Shown here: positions 45,376 to 55,300 of the stretch, piece by piece
Layout of the letters: each line of letters opens with the position of its first letter
How positions within the stretch are numbered: the first letter of the stretch is position 1
DNA from: Asparagopsis taxiformis
Taxonomy: Eukaryota > Rhodophyta > Florideophyceae > Bonnemaisoniales > Bonnemaisoniaceae
Reading direction: 5' to 3'
DNA: 64,000 nucleotides
Assembly (NCBI GenBank): GCA_030407315.1
Contig: JALQPE010002183.1
Location: 1-64,000 of the forward strand
The notes under the pieces: generated by a model
What the model was told of the DNA's origin: nothing
Database searches by the model: none
What the model saw: only the letters and a program-made list of their open reading frames with translations
Made by a program: the position numbers and the translations under genes

Positions 45376-45383
45376 TTAAATAT
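45376..45383 (-). promoter_or_regulatory. Candidate TATA-like box for the GC-rich gene
   Basis: On the minus strand GGATATTTAAGCC stands out as the only A/T-rich run in a very GC-rich segment about 200 bases upstream of the ATG at 45168. Position and contrast suggest a core promoter; there is no other support. Confidence 0.3.
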
Positions 45384-46109
45384 CCTTCGGACGACCGTTG
45401 TCGTAATGCCCGCTGGCAGATTCACGAAAAGGCCGCGGGCTGCGCACGTATCGCGCTGAATTGAAGCACACCCGCGTGGTGGAATTGGACACTGCATTCG
45501 TTGCAGGGAAACGCCTAAGCGAGGCATTGACGGACGATGCCAACGGGCGGGCCTCGATGATTACGAAAGAGCCGGAGCGCACGCGCGCGCTCCGGCGCCG
45601 TGGCGATTCGATCAGCCAACCGGGCCGCGTACGTTTAAACGAGATTTTTCGGGACAACTGCCACGTCCGCAGTTGTACCCGAAAAGGCGCCACGGCCCCG
45701 TGTCTCAGGCGCGTCCTGACGGGCCTCGCGTGGCCGGGACGTCCACGTGTGGGGATGGGGCTGTGTAGTATACGTGGCAATTCCGAAATTGCAAATATTT
45801 ACGTTTTCCGCGGAATTCGAATTTCGGCGGACACGACCGGCGACAGTAATGCACGAACATTGCTGGCGCATGCGCGCGCGCAACCGGCACACGTGTGCAA
45901 CGAACGTACTGGCAACGGCCAACGGACCAACGGGTCCCTTCGTGTGGCCCACAAGGTCCTTTCCCATTCGGGGACGTTACGAGCAGTGTTTACACTGTAA
46001 AGCGGTGCCATCGTGGCCATGTAGGTATTGGCATCGTGCCGGGAGGGAAAGGGGACAATACATCGAACGAGCAACGGCTCTAGTCTACGACTGACTTCTA
46101 CCACAGCAT
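45384..46109. other. GC-rich upstream region
   Basis: No gene is seen. Composition stays GC-rich to about 46090, then drops sharply. A small hairpin ACAACTGC / GCAGTTGT sits at 45654-45676. Confidence 0.4.
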
Positions 46110-46600
46110 AAGCAATTTTTTGAAAAACCAGTAAATTTTATGGTCTGGACCATTAGAAATTAGTGGAATGGCAAACCATCAAAAAAATCCCAGAAATTAC
46201 CGGCGCCGTGCCATAGATAAGTAGTGGAAATACCGTAAAGAATGTAATGGAATGGAACTGCGCCGTGGGAGTGGGTGTAAGCACCGTGACAGGTGGAATT
46301 TTCCAGTACTGTACGGAAAAATAACATTGGAAAGGACAAAGACACGTCGCGTTGGTCATGACGGTGACCAGAGGTGGCATATTCCATTATTTTTGGAAAT
46401 TCTATGCTGGAATGATGGAACGGCGGAACCATATGTATGACAGTACCATGATGGACTGGAACCATGATCTTTGATGGTCACTCCAGTCTGTGCAATGGAT
46501 GGCAGCCGTAGCGGTGCAAGGACGGTAGAGAGATGGACTGGTACTGACTGTTCCCATGTGATATCCACGTAGATGAAGTCACATTTTGGATGTCCATGAG
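46110..46600. repeat. Palindromic array (ATGGTC-type), possible element end
   Basis: Copies of CCATGATGG, ATGGTCTGGACCAT (46140-46153), GGTCATGACGGTGACC and GTACCATGATGGACTGG recur in both orientations. This resembles a subterminal array of another transposon and precedes the Tudor-like gene, as the CACTA arrays precede its relative. The stretch 46600-47043 holds no gene that I can see. Confidence 0.5.
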
Positions 46601-47043
46601 GAATATGATATCATATGGAAGAGGAGAAATGCAAAGTGTATGGCTTTAACTATCCTATCTCGATATGGTCATTGTTTTATCATAGATAGGGTATGGTCGA
46701 AAGAATGGAACCATCTACATTGATTTTTAGCACAGATAATACGGCTTGGTTACTATTTTAGTCGCTAAAGTCTGTAATCAAGCCACTCCCCTATACACGG
46801 GATTGACCCGAATAGTGATTTTCGCCCTGGCTTTAAGCGTTAGTAGTAACATAAACGCAGTAGTAGTGTAGTTGACAACTTTTGTGGCAGTGGGGAACAT
46901 TGTAGTGATTTCGTATCATACGGTAAAAATGCAAAATTGGACGTTACGGATATGGGTGAGTAGTATTGAAGAAGTCAACGAAGACTTTTCCTAAACAGAA
47001 TTGCAAATTGTGGGCTCTAGTATCTTTATTTGGTGGAGGAACT

Positions 47044-48738
47044 ATGACCAGGCGGGAATCATTGCGAATTAGGCGCCAAAGCGAAAAAGCAATAGCGTGT
47101 CGGGAGCGTGAACGAGCTGCAGCTGTTGATGCACTTCCGTCTGTCGGCACCCAAATAGAGGTATGGTTCCAGGTGGGGGACGACTCAATGTGGTGGAAGG
47201 CTGTGGTAGTGGAAATGAAACTTCCCGAGCAGTATCCTATTTGCTCGGGTAAACCATCAGTGGGTGACCGCATCGATGTGGACAGAGGAGATGGCGTGTA
47301 CACGCCCGGAGTGGTGGAGCAGCAGGGTCAGGATTTGGATACTGCAATTGTGAAGTTGGCGACGGAGGAAAAGGATATTGCAGTAACGGAAGTGTCAAAG
47401 TGGCGGTATTCGGATTCTGTGAAGCCAAGGCATGATGAAATAGTGGTTGCAGAAGGCAGATTGTTATACGATGCAATTCCTGAAAGGAATTACCCTTGCG
47501 TCTCCTATGAACACGTAAAATTTGTGCTGGGAAGTAAGTTAATGTCCGGGGGTCAGCCACCAACACCGTGGCGAAGGAGCAACGGAGAGGTTGTGGACTA
47601 CGAAGAGGCCGGAGTGGAACATCATGTCGAATCGGATGGTGAATCTGAAGCGATGTCCCCGCAAAAGAAGAAGCCAAAAGTGGAATCGGTACTTGATTCC
47701 AACACATACAGTGGCATGGAGAAGAGGCTGAGAACACTAGAAAGTATTATTCTTTCTGGAAGTGGTGGCGATCATCGGATGGTTTACGATGGGAAAGTTC
47801 CAATAGAACCTGCACTCACGTCCACTGGACCGGTTCTATTGATGCTTTTGCGCCGCTCAGTCGAGAAAGCTGTAGAACAGGCAAACAGAGTTACGTTGTC
47901 AAACTCCGGGACGGATTTTCCGCATAGTGAGGTGGATGGTGCATGTACCAGTGGGACAGTTGTGAGTGGTCCAGTGCATATTCCTGCTTCATTGAGCACA
48001 ACCGTATTCCGGGAAATGTTGAAGGGAACAACAGAGTTGTATGCAGGATGTTATTACAAAGTTTACCCTGGGCTTCATGAGGCAGTGAGCGGAACTGGTG
48101 CTGAAGCTGTGAACATTACATGTTCCAGTTTTGCAGCAGTATCGGACTTGTTAGGATTACCTCACCCGTGGCGAATGGAGTCATTGCTGCACAGACGAAA
48201 GCCTGGAGCGGCAGTGGAAGAGGAAGAAGGGGGAGTGATTAGCGGAAATCGGCCTAGGAGGCCATTGTTCTTGCGCTTGCTTGGTGCATTGTTGTGCACA
48301 GAAACGACGAACGGAGATCCATCATCTGTTGCAATTGGCAGTAGCTCGTTCTGCGTATCCGGAGCAAAATCGAACACGTGGTGCCTAGTGCGCAAGAATA
48401 GTTCTGCGGTCCAAGGTCAATATGTGCATGGCATGGAGCTGAAAAAATGCCCATCGATTTGTGCCGTACATAGGAGGCCTGACGGGGATGCGAGTCGGGA
48501 AGGGTGGAAAGGTGACGGGAAGAAGAGTTTTCGTATAGAATGGCAACCGATAACGCATAAGAAAAGGGGACAGACAGGGGATGTGTTGTGGGGAACATTT
48601 CGAATTCATATACCCTACGTCGTATTCCGAGGTTTTGGCGAACCATGGCGAATAGACAAGTTGATATCGGAAGATCTAGTCAAAGATGTGGTGGGGTATA
48701 ACTTTTCAGACAAAAGGGCAGAGGAGTACATAAAATGA
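47044..48738 (+). CDS. Tudor-like accessory protein, relative of 22986-24356
   Basis: A 564-aa protein from the ATG at 47044. The basic start (MTRRESLRIRRQSEK) is followed by VGTQIEVWFQVGDDSMWWKAVVVE, with W50-W51 matching the WW pair of its relative, and then a second similar barrel-like stretch (VGDRIDVDRGDGVYTPGVVE). This looks like two Tudor/Agenet-type modules in tandem. A nuclear-localisation-like KKKPKVE and a short coiled coil follow. The C-terminal part aligns with the protein at 22986-24356 (LRLLGALL; SFRIEWQ; GTFRIHIPYVVFRG). AATAAA lies at 48755-48760, 16 bases after the stop. It converges on 48866-50539 with only 127 bases between them. Ligand and function are unknown. Confidence 0.72.
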   Translation: MTRRESLRIRRQSEKAIACRERERAAAVDALPSVGTQIEVWFQVGDDSMWWKAVVVEMKLPEQYPICSGKPSVGDRIDVDRGDGVYTPGVVEQQGQDLDTAIVKLATEEKDIAVTEVSKWRYSDSVKPRHDEIVVAEGRLLYDAIPERNYPCVSYEHVKFVLGSKLMSGGQPPTPWRRSNGEVVDYEEAGVEHHVESDGESEAMSPQKKKPKVESVLDSNTYSGMEKRLRTLESIILSGSGGDHRMVYDGKVPIEPALTSTGPVLLMLLRRSVEKAVEQANRVTLSNSGTDFPHSEVDGACTSGTVVSGPVHIPASLSTTVFREMLKGTTELYAGCYYKVYPGLHEAVSGTGAEAVNITCSSFAAVSDLLGLPHPWRMESLLHRRKPGAAVEEEEGGVISGNRPRRPLFLRLLGALLCTETTNGDPSSVAIGSSSFCVSGAKSNTWCLVRKNSSAVQGQYVHGMELKKCPSICAVHRRPDGDASREGWKGDGKKSFRIEWQPITHKKRGQTGDVLWGTFRIHIPYVVFRGFGEPWRIDKLISEDLVKDVVGYNFSDKRAEEYIK

Positions 48739-48754
48739 TACCAGTAGTGCAATG

Positions 48755-48760
48755 AATAAA
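48755..48760 (+). terminator. Candidate polyadenylation signal AATAAA
   Basis: AATAAA occurs 16 bases downstream of the Tudor-like stop codon, in the short gap before the convergent gene ends at 48866. Confidence 0.4.
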
Positions 48761-48865
48761 GCAAAAACGGTTCTGCCAGGCTAATAGAGACACATGTATA
48801 CTGAGAACTAGAGGCAAACAATGCCAGGTTACGTAGGCAAAGATAGCAGAACAGTAAACAGAAAT

Positions 48866-50539
48866 CTACACATCAATTAAAGAAATACCAAGTTCATCAT
48901 CTTCCTCTAGAGGTACACAATGAACATTAGATGCTACCCTGGCTGTTGGGTTTTCGTAGGATTGTTCCATCTGTGTGGCATTAGAATCGAACCGCACCGA
49001 CATGTATTCCTCTGCAGTGATGTTTCTCTTCTTCCTAATAATACCTAGAAGGCAATCACCCCCCATGAGGTAGTCACGGAGGTCGATGTGACCCCATGTA
49101 ACACGCAGAGGGAAACCATCATTCCCGAAATTACCGGTAGGCGCCATTGTAAGGGCTGTGGTGAATAACCCGTGCAGGCAAATTGCAATGCGATAACATG
49201 CCTGAATTGAATGGGGTTCGTGACAGAGCATCTCGAGTTGTGTGCATTGGCAGAAACTACACAACAATATCATAGCTAATGTAAGAAAAGAAAAAGAACA
49301 GACGGCCAATCTCTCAACCGGGGCCTTTGTACCTGCATTGCAGGAGCCGTCTACGGCGCCGCTAACCTGAACTTTGTAAGTAACCTGAATGTGAAGCTCA
49401 GGTCGACTCAAAATAAAATCCGAGAAGATATCATCATTTTTGGAATAGACAGCTTGAGACTCATCCCCTGTGCCGTAAGCTTTCGAAGTTATCGGAATTT
49501 TTTCAGATGGACACATATCCAATGCAGAAATGTCATTGTCAGGCGAAAGAGAAACTTTAGCCTGCATATCTCGATGGATGAGGAAGAATGCATGTTTGAC
49601 TAATTCCATTTTCATCTGCTTCCGGGAAGTATTGAAAAACTGTGTGAGCTGCCGCAGTGCCGAAGTAACGATCGGAATGGACTGTAAGTCCGAAGGAGAA
49701 AGATTAGATACACAAGAAGACGAAGATGAGGAAGAACCAGTACGGCGCTGTTCTCCTTTAGAACCCGAGAGTCGGCGACGTTTCGAATAATTGATTGGTA
49801 GAGTTGTGGACTGTGGCGCAGGTCGATCTGTTTCCGTTGGCATCGAAATATCCATGGCATGGAAAAGAGCCCGCTGCGAAATCTGCAACCAAGCAGGCTT
49901 ATTGATTGGCACGATGGTTGCATTGCGAAGTGCGTAGTCACGAGAAATGGTATTGCTGTTCAGGTCATCCTCCTCCCCAGGGTCAAGGGTACCAGAATTC
50001 CTCGTCGCCGAATCCTTCCATCGCACAATTCTGTCATTTGCCATAGAAATAAACGCAGTTCCGACAATAGCACGTTTCAGGAACACATGCTTTTTCCCTA
50101 CAGCTGTTCCAATTAGGGATTTCTTGGACTGCCTGACCTCAGAATTAGAACTGGATGTCTGAGAGAAGGAAAGGGAAGCCAGAAGCAAAGTAGTGCAGGA
50201 ATCTTCATTTGAACACGGTACAGATGTTGCACAGAACGAGTTTGGGGTAACAGAGGTTTTGATGAACTCTGCAATGGTTCGAAACGCGACGAACCTGGAT
50301 GTCACAAGTCTGTTGTTGAAAAGAGAGGACACCAGAGTGGTAACTTGTGCTGATTTTCTTGAACGCTCTTCCAGAACCACAGGTGGAACAACGTTTGTAC
50401 CAGCTGCAGCAGAGGCCATATACCGAATGCAGGCTAGTTCCATTTGAACAGATGAAAGAGAATCGCGGAGGTACTGTTCAAGGTAGGCAAACCGTTCCTC
50501 AAACTGCGCAAACCTGGTTAAGGATAGTTCGTCTCTCAT
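48866..50539 (-). CDS. Unknown partner protein, relative of 24950-26725
   Basis: A 557-aa protein from the ATG at 50539; an in-frame TTG 24 codons upstream is not favoured. The N-terminus has a predicted coiled coil (FAQFEERFAYLEQYLRDSL). The middle contains a Ser-rich, basic segment (SKRRRLSGSKGEQRR). The later part has LHIQVTYKVQVSG followed by a hydrophobic helical region, which aligns with the corresponding segment of the 591-aa protein at 24950-26725. The C-terminus is acidic. No known domain is recognised. The tail-to-tail placement with a Tudor-like gene repeats the arrangement of the CACTA element, so the two genes travel as a pair. Confidence 0.7.
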   Translation of the reverse strand: MRDELSLTRFAQFEERFAYLEQYLRDSLSSVQMELACIRYMASAAAGTNVVPPVVLEERSRKSAQVTTLVSSLFNNRLVTSRFVAFRTIAEFIKTSVTPNSFCATSVPCSNEDSCTTLLLASLSFSQTSSSNSEVRQSKKSLIGTAVGKKHVFLKRAIVGTAFISMANDRIVRWKDSATRNSGTLDPGEEDDLNSNTISRDYALRNATIVPINKPAWLQISQRALFHAMDISMPTETDRPAPQSTTLPINYSKRRRLSGSKGEQRRTGSSSSSSSCVSNLSPSDLQSIPIVTSALRQLTQFFNTSRKQMKMELVKHAFFLIHRDMQAKVSLSPDNDISALDMCPSEKIPITSKAYGTGDESQAVYSKNDDIFSDFILSRPELHIQVTYKVQVSGAVDGSCNAGTKAPVERLAVCSFSFLTLAMILLCSFCQCTQLEMLCHEPHSIQACYRIAICLHGLFTTALTMAPTGNFGNDGFPLRVTWGHIDLRDYLMGGDCLLGIIRKKRNITAEEYMSVRFDSNATQMEQSYENPTARVASNVHCVPLEEDDELGISLIDV

Positions 50540-51082
50540 GTCAGCCTGGAATAAGGAGATCTTCACAGATATGTTTCGTAACGTCAGAGCTACTGGGATC
50601 AGGTATTCCAAGATGAAGAGTTATCCAGTAGAATGGTGGTAAAGGTAATTTGTTTAAGTTCGGAACTTGTCCGTTTATTGAAGAAGGGAAGGAAAGGGGA
50701 GAGATCGAAACGTTACAAATGCTACGTGTTGTAACCGACCTATTCAATTTGTAGAAGTAGGAAGAGATAAAGGAGGCTGTGGAACCGTTACGAATGCACC
50801 GTGCCGTAACGGTCGTAGATCTAAATAAATGGTGTGGTACAATAACTGTTTAAATTATGCATAATTTCGGACGGGAAAATTACTCGAGTAAAAAGAGATC
50901 TAGACCTGAACATTAGGTAGATCAGGTCCTCGTCCTGTTCACGGGAAAGAAATGCACCTAATCATCGCGGATGTTAGAGGGAATGAGGAGATAGAACATA
51001 CTTTGCCTATTTTACTATTTGCGGGGTAATGGGAAGCAGGGAGAACATGATGTAGGTGTGAAAAACGCCAATGCGTTCCTGT
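50540..51082. other. Intergenic region with a GTAATTTT/CTCGAGTAAAAA motif copy
   Basis: No gene is seen. At about 50874-50905 AAAATTACTCGAGTAAAAA followed by GATCTAG matches the repeat motif found at 55170-55195 and 60190-60250. GATCTAGACCTGA and TCAGGTC near 50897-50933 form a small inverted repeat. The motif marks this as the probable left edge of the element carrying the next genes. Confidence 0.5.
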
Positions 51083-54000
51083 TTAAACTGAGAAGTAGTC
51101 ATTACCATATTCTATGAACAGCTCGGAGCCAGCAGAGATCGGCACGTTGGCAGTAACACAGACAACTTGATAGTTTGAGACAGTATTCTCGTCGAGGAGC
51201 TCTTGAACGGGAGACGAGAAACTAACGTTAGCTGCGCGTGAAGGACGTTCAGTTCCCTCAGCTGGATCCACAAAGTTGGGGTCATTGATTTTCGAAGCGA
51301 CACAGTACTCGAAAGGGACGACAAATATGGGGCTTCCAGCAGTAGAAGGAAGCAAACAAGATATATTCGAATCCTTGATTTGAAGAGCGTAGCTTCTGAA
51401 GCGCTCCACGGTAAATGCGGTGGGACCTGTTCCAAACGTCTTGCCTTTTGATTTATAGAGATCTCTGTAAACCAATGAACCGAAATAAAATCCAACAATG
51501 TCACCAGGGTCGATCTGGCCTCTGGCAAAAAGACCGTCACCAGCCCCCGGAATAGTTGAGGGCGCGACGTACACGTTGTGTGCCATGGCATCAATGGAAA
51601 GCAGAAGATTGTTGTCAATGGTGGACAGCATGCCGAGAAGTGATTGAGGCCATTTGTGAACTGGAAGGTCGCCCAGTTGTTTGTATTGGTCTGGGATACC
51701 CCACATGCTAGTGAGGAAACTGACGAGGTGGGGCGGAAGTCGCGTAGCAACTGGCAAACCTGAGGTAGGCTTTGAAACCGTACCCTCCTCGGAAACCGGT
51801 AGATGTGATGAGGCGAGTTGTTGTAGCGAAGGATTGGAGAGCTGAGCAAAATTACCAATTGCTACTTGACGCAGAAATGCAGTATGAACTCTCGGAAGAG
51901 ATAATTCAAAGCAATCTTTGTACTTTTCACAACCGACAAACCGCCTATACTGACCGTGGCGCATGTTAAGGCAAGCGACTGCAGTGGAGAATGTTCCGGC
52001 GAACAAGTCGACAACCAAATCTCCCTGGTGTGAAAATCGCCCAATTAGTTCCTGCAACAAACCAACGAGCTTCTGCTCCGGGCGCAGTACCTTGTTCTTC
52101 TGTTCCGTTTGGTCGAAATATTTGACAGTCTCTGAAGGCGATATCCTTGGAATGTTGTCGATAATATTTGTCCATGCTCGGAATCTGGTTGGGATGTAAC
52201 CGGCATTTTTATAGTTCACCATCGCCCATCCTTTTCTTCCCTTTCCGAGCTTTGTAGCATGTACAACCAGCTCAGACATATTCATTAAACTGGTCGTAAA
52301 TCTATATGGCGGAGAAGTGAAATGCGTTGGGCTCCGAATACAGAAGATAGGCTGTGAATCAACTGAAAACATGGGAGTGTTCGTAGAAGTCTTGACCTTT
52401 CGGAGTTCGTAAACCCAGTTGTAGAAAAGGGCAGCAGATGTGAAGATGAGAACATGACCACCCTGTCGTGTTACCTTTGCGATAGTTGCCACTGTGTCCA
52501 CGATTTCTTGTTGGCGGAGAATGTCATACGCTGAATTCTCTCTCCCAGCTGTTCGTCTCGAATTATACGGTGGATCTGTGAGAACCAATTGGGCACCCTC
52601 TACAAGCTCCGGTTTTGCAGGAATATCAATGCGTTCATAGGTCTCAAGAAGATCTCTGAAACTGCAATTGAGTGTGTGTAGGCAAGAAGCCTTCATGTTT
52701 TGTAGGTTTGCTGGAATTGAAACAGGGTCTCCGAGACGCATAGATTCGATGTCTAAGGACTCGGCAGTACTTGTGTCTGATGGCCTTCTATGAGCGCTCA
52801 CCGGCTCAGAAGTGCGAGCTGACTTTGCAGGAACATCAGTTTCATTACTGTTGTCCAGTCGCTTCCGTTTGACACCTGTATCCGTGTTTTGTTCAATGGA
52901 TGGTGACGCAGGAACGGGAGCGAAAGATGTATCAGCTTCTCCAAAAAGCTCCTCGTTTGGTTCAGGAGTCGATTGTGGTAGTTCAGAGTTTCTGAAGGCC
53001 GTGAGCTGCCTCTCGACGTTTTGAAGGCCAGGAATAGAAGTGAACCTCCCAGAATCAGTTTCTATAGAATCTTCCTGTGCTTCGAATGCGCAAAGAAACG
53101 CGTTTTGTTTCGGAGAAGAAACGGTCTGGTCAAATAGTTTTCGATCCTTAGTAATATCTGTAATGTGTGCCCAGAAGGAGGAGGCGCAGAGGCGCATCTG
53201 AGCGTCTTGGAGGACGGAGCGATGAACTGCTCGATGGGATATACTTTTGGCATGCTGCAACTTTCGCACGGCCCCTCTGCCATGCAATAACGTCTTTAGC
53301 TCTCGAAGAGGAGAGAACCCCCTTTCCTCTGAGTCTAGCACATGGTACTTGAACATGCGCTGATCATAAAGAAGATAAGGTTGGAGAAGTTCCTCGGCCG
53401 TTGAAACATCCAGTGCACGAGCCAGTGTATCCCATGCCTTCACGACCACATGAATAGCGTAGCCGAGGCGCTGAGCGGAAGCAGGAGATTCCTTTCTGAT
53501 CAATACAGTTCGATTAGACGAGGACCTTGTTCTCGGCCTCACCGGGGTGGCTTTTAAATCTCTTTCCATTTGTAGCATAGCCATGAGAAATATAATCTTC
53601 TCGAAAGCGGAAGAAACTCTTGGAGTAGCCCAGTTTCCATGGTCCGTAGTTCGTAGCTGGGTATGCGCAACAAAGAATTGGCAAGCCAGAGTCTGCCGCA
53701 CGAATGATTCACGACCAATTGAAGACCGAGACGCCGTGTGCACTGAGTGGAAATACTGTGCAACGGGAAGAGGTTCCGAACCTTGGCTGTGGAGGCTTTG
53801 GCTGGATGGTAACTTTGTGGTTGTTCTGTGCTCTTCTACAACGAACACTGGCGTGAAGAGAGACATTGATAAGTCTTGTAAGGAACAACTGGTCAGGAAC
53901 ATATCCCAAACCCTCGTGTCTACGTCGTTAGACCCCTCATCGCATTCCGAAGACGAGAAAGTGCGGAGGGACTGGACGATATTGAAGGTATGACGATGGT

Positions 54001-54580
54001 AGGCCTTCCCAAACCAATCTTCCATGACAGCGACTGCCGCAGGCGGAAGCTTTGATTGGAACATGGCCTTGACAGCAGCTCGAAATCCTGGGAGGGTGCG
54101 ATGTGCAAGGGGAACGTTATCCTCATTCCTCTCCCGATCATGCCAGTAGTCACGAAGGTATGCAAGTATGGCAACTGATTCAGTGAAGGGAACCCGTCTT
54201 TCTCTCCTGAGGATGTGATAAACAATAGAGATCAGTGTGTGTGGCTCTGAAGAGATAGACTCGTAGCTCATGCGTACTAAAAACCGTGAAGTTTTCGTGC
54301 GGGGGCGCGACCAGATCTCCTCACAGACGTCCATGCCTCCGACAAGGGTGACATCACCATTTTCAGTGATAGATCCGTAAAGATGGAGTGCATCAAAGTC
54401 CAGAGACACTCGGGAAGAAATGTCTGAAGCTGCAGTACCAAAACCTTCAATTGCTGGTATAGAAACAACACGAGCTGGATCTACCCATATGATAGTTCCG
54501 TCTCCATACAAGTCCCCTGGATTGGTGGGGCCACGCTCGCTTGCAGAGATAACAGCCCCATGTTTCATTGTATCAACCAT
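51083..54580 (-). CDS. DNA N-methyltransferase fused to a SET domain
   Basis: A 1165-aa protein with an ATG at 54580. The central part is an amino-methyltransferase of bacterial beta type: catalytic LTDPPYNS with DPPY at 669-672 comes before the AdoMet-binding motif VVDLFAGTFSTAVAC (D858-T863). DPPY is typical of N6-adenine enzymes, though N4-cytosine cannot be ruled out. The C-terminus (about 1000-1165) looks like a SET domain: GAGDGLFARG near 1011, an ANVSF in place of NHS, and GSELFIEYGNDYF at the end. The N-terminal 630 residues are unassigned, with a Ser-rich nuclear-localisation-like segment (GVKRKRLDNSNE). The protein could mark both DNA and histones at one site. It is divergent from the ParB-PHD-oxygenase gene. 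Eukaryotic DNA methyltransferases of this type usually reflect old transfer from bacteria. Confidence 0.83.
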   Translation of the reverse strand: MVDTMKHGAVISASERGPTNPGDLYGDGTIIWVDPARVVSIPAIEGFGTAASDISSRVSLDFDALHLYGSITENGDVTLVGGMDVCEEIWSRPRTKTSRFLVRMSYESISSEPHTLISIVYHILRRERRVPFTESVAILAYLRDYWHDRERNEDNVPLAHRTLPGFRAAVKAMFQSKLPPAAVAVMEDWFGKAYHRHTFNIVQSLRTFSSSECDEGSNDVDTRVWDMFLTSCSLQDLSMSLFTPVFVVEEHRTTTKLPSSQSLHSQGSEPLPVAQYFHSVHTASRSSIGRESFVRQTLACQFFVAHTQLRTTDHGNWATPRVSSAFEKIIFLMAMLQMERDLKATPVRPRTRSSSNRTVLIRKESPASAQRLGYAIHVVVKAWDTLARALDVSTAEELLQPYLLYDQRMFKYHVLDSEERGFSPLRELKTLLHGRGAVRKLQHAKSISHRAVHRSVLQDAQMRLCASSFWAHITDITKDRKLFDQTVSSPKQNAFLCAFEAQEDSIETDSGRFTSIPGLQNVERQLTAFRNSELPQSTPEPNEELFGEADTSFAPVPASPSIEQNTDTGVKRKRLDNSNETDVPAKSARTSEPVSAHRRPSDTSTAESLDIESMRLGDPVSIPANLQNMKASCLHTLNCSFRDLLETYERIDIPAKPELVEGAQLVLTDPPYNSRRTAGRENSAYDILRQQEIVDTVATIAKVTRQGGHVLIFTSAALFYNWVYELRKVKTSTNTPMFSVDSQPIFCIRSPTHFTSPPYRFTTSLMNMSELVVHATKLGKGRKGWAMVNYKNAGYIPTRFRAWTNIIDNIPRISPSETVKYFDQTEQKNKVLRPEQKLVGLLQELIGRFSHQGDLVVDLFAGTFSTAVACLNMRHGQYRRFVGCEKYKDCFELSLPRVHTAFLRQVAIGNFAQLSNPSLQQLASSHLPVSEEGTVSKPTSGLPVATRLPPHLVSFLTSMWGIPDQYKQLGDLPVHKWPQSLLGMLSTIDNNLLLSIDAMAHNVYVAPSTIPGAGDGLFARGQIDPGDIVGFYFGSLVYRDLYKSKGKTFGTGPTAFTVERFRSYALQIKDSNISCLLPSTAGSPIFVVPFEYCVASKINDPNFVDPAEGTERPSRAANVSFSSPVQELLDENTVSNYQVVCVTANVPISAGSELFIEYGNDYFSV

Positions 54581-55010
54581 CGCGCCTTGAATATAGCAAT
54601 AGAAGAGGAAAAGAAGGCAGAATCCGAAATGAGGTCGATGCGTCGGTGGCAGCGGAGGTGCTGGTAAGAAAAGGACCGCAAATTTGAAATCGTAATTTGT
54701 GCATTCCTCGGAACAATCTGTAAAGTGCTATGGAGAGGTCGCGAGGACATGCATGTCAGCACCTGACATTACAAGGGTTGTCCATGAAACTATGAGAATC
54801 CGAACTGAACGGTTGGAAGTATCGTATTAGTGAAATCGGGGTCTACTGCGGAGGACTCTAAGCTGGCTAATACACTGCTTCCACCAGTTCACACCTCATT
54901 CACTGTCTATGCAAAATACAATTTTCGTGGAAGACATCCCACACCCCTTCTAGAACGGTTCTCATGATATTAATACCGGAGCGGATCGATGGAATTGAGC
55001 GTGAAGGGGC

Positions 55011-55089
55011 GCACGTCTCGAATTATAGCGCTATAATTCGAGACGTGCCACTTGTGGTAAATTGCGCGCGCAATTTCCCACAAGTGGCA
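55011..55089. repeat. Twin palindromes, 38 bp perfect and 44 bp near-perfect
   Basis: The first has arms GCACGTCTCGAATTATAGC and its exact inverse, centred at 55029/55030. The second runs from TGCCACTTGTGG to CCACAAGTGGCA around GCGC, with one mismatch. They overlap by three bases and could extrude as adjacent cruciforms. Confidence 0.85.
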
Positions 55090-55119
55090 ATGGGTGGGAC
55101 AGCAGCGAACGAACGCGAA

Positions 55120-55300
55120 CAGGCGATTTGGGAGATGATAAAATTTGGTAATTTTTTGGGCTCCAAAAATTACTCGAGTAAAAACTGATCTAGCTCCGAA
55201 AAGCCCAAAAAATTACCAAATTTTATCATCCACGGAAAAGGCGCTGTGGAGGTGTTCTGGTCGTTGGTAGCAGTGCCAAGGCACACCTAGGAGTGGTATG
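55120..55300 (+). repeat. Repeat module, left copy (inverted partner at 60095-60215)
   Basis: It holds GGTAATTTTTTGGGCTCC, ATTACTCGAGTAAAAACTG, then GGAAAAGGCGCTGTGGAGG, TTCTGGTCGTTGGTAGC and AGTGCCAAGGCACACCT. The same blocks occur in reverse order and complement at 60095-60215 with very few differences. A second, shorter direct copy is at about 55495-55625. Confidence 0.82.

Noticed and set aside
51083..54580. Degenerate ParB-like domain at the N-terminus of the methyltransferase-SET protein
   Set aside because: IIWVDPARVVSIPA and VTLVGGMDV loosely recall ParB strands, but the diagnostic GxHR is missing.
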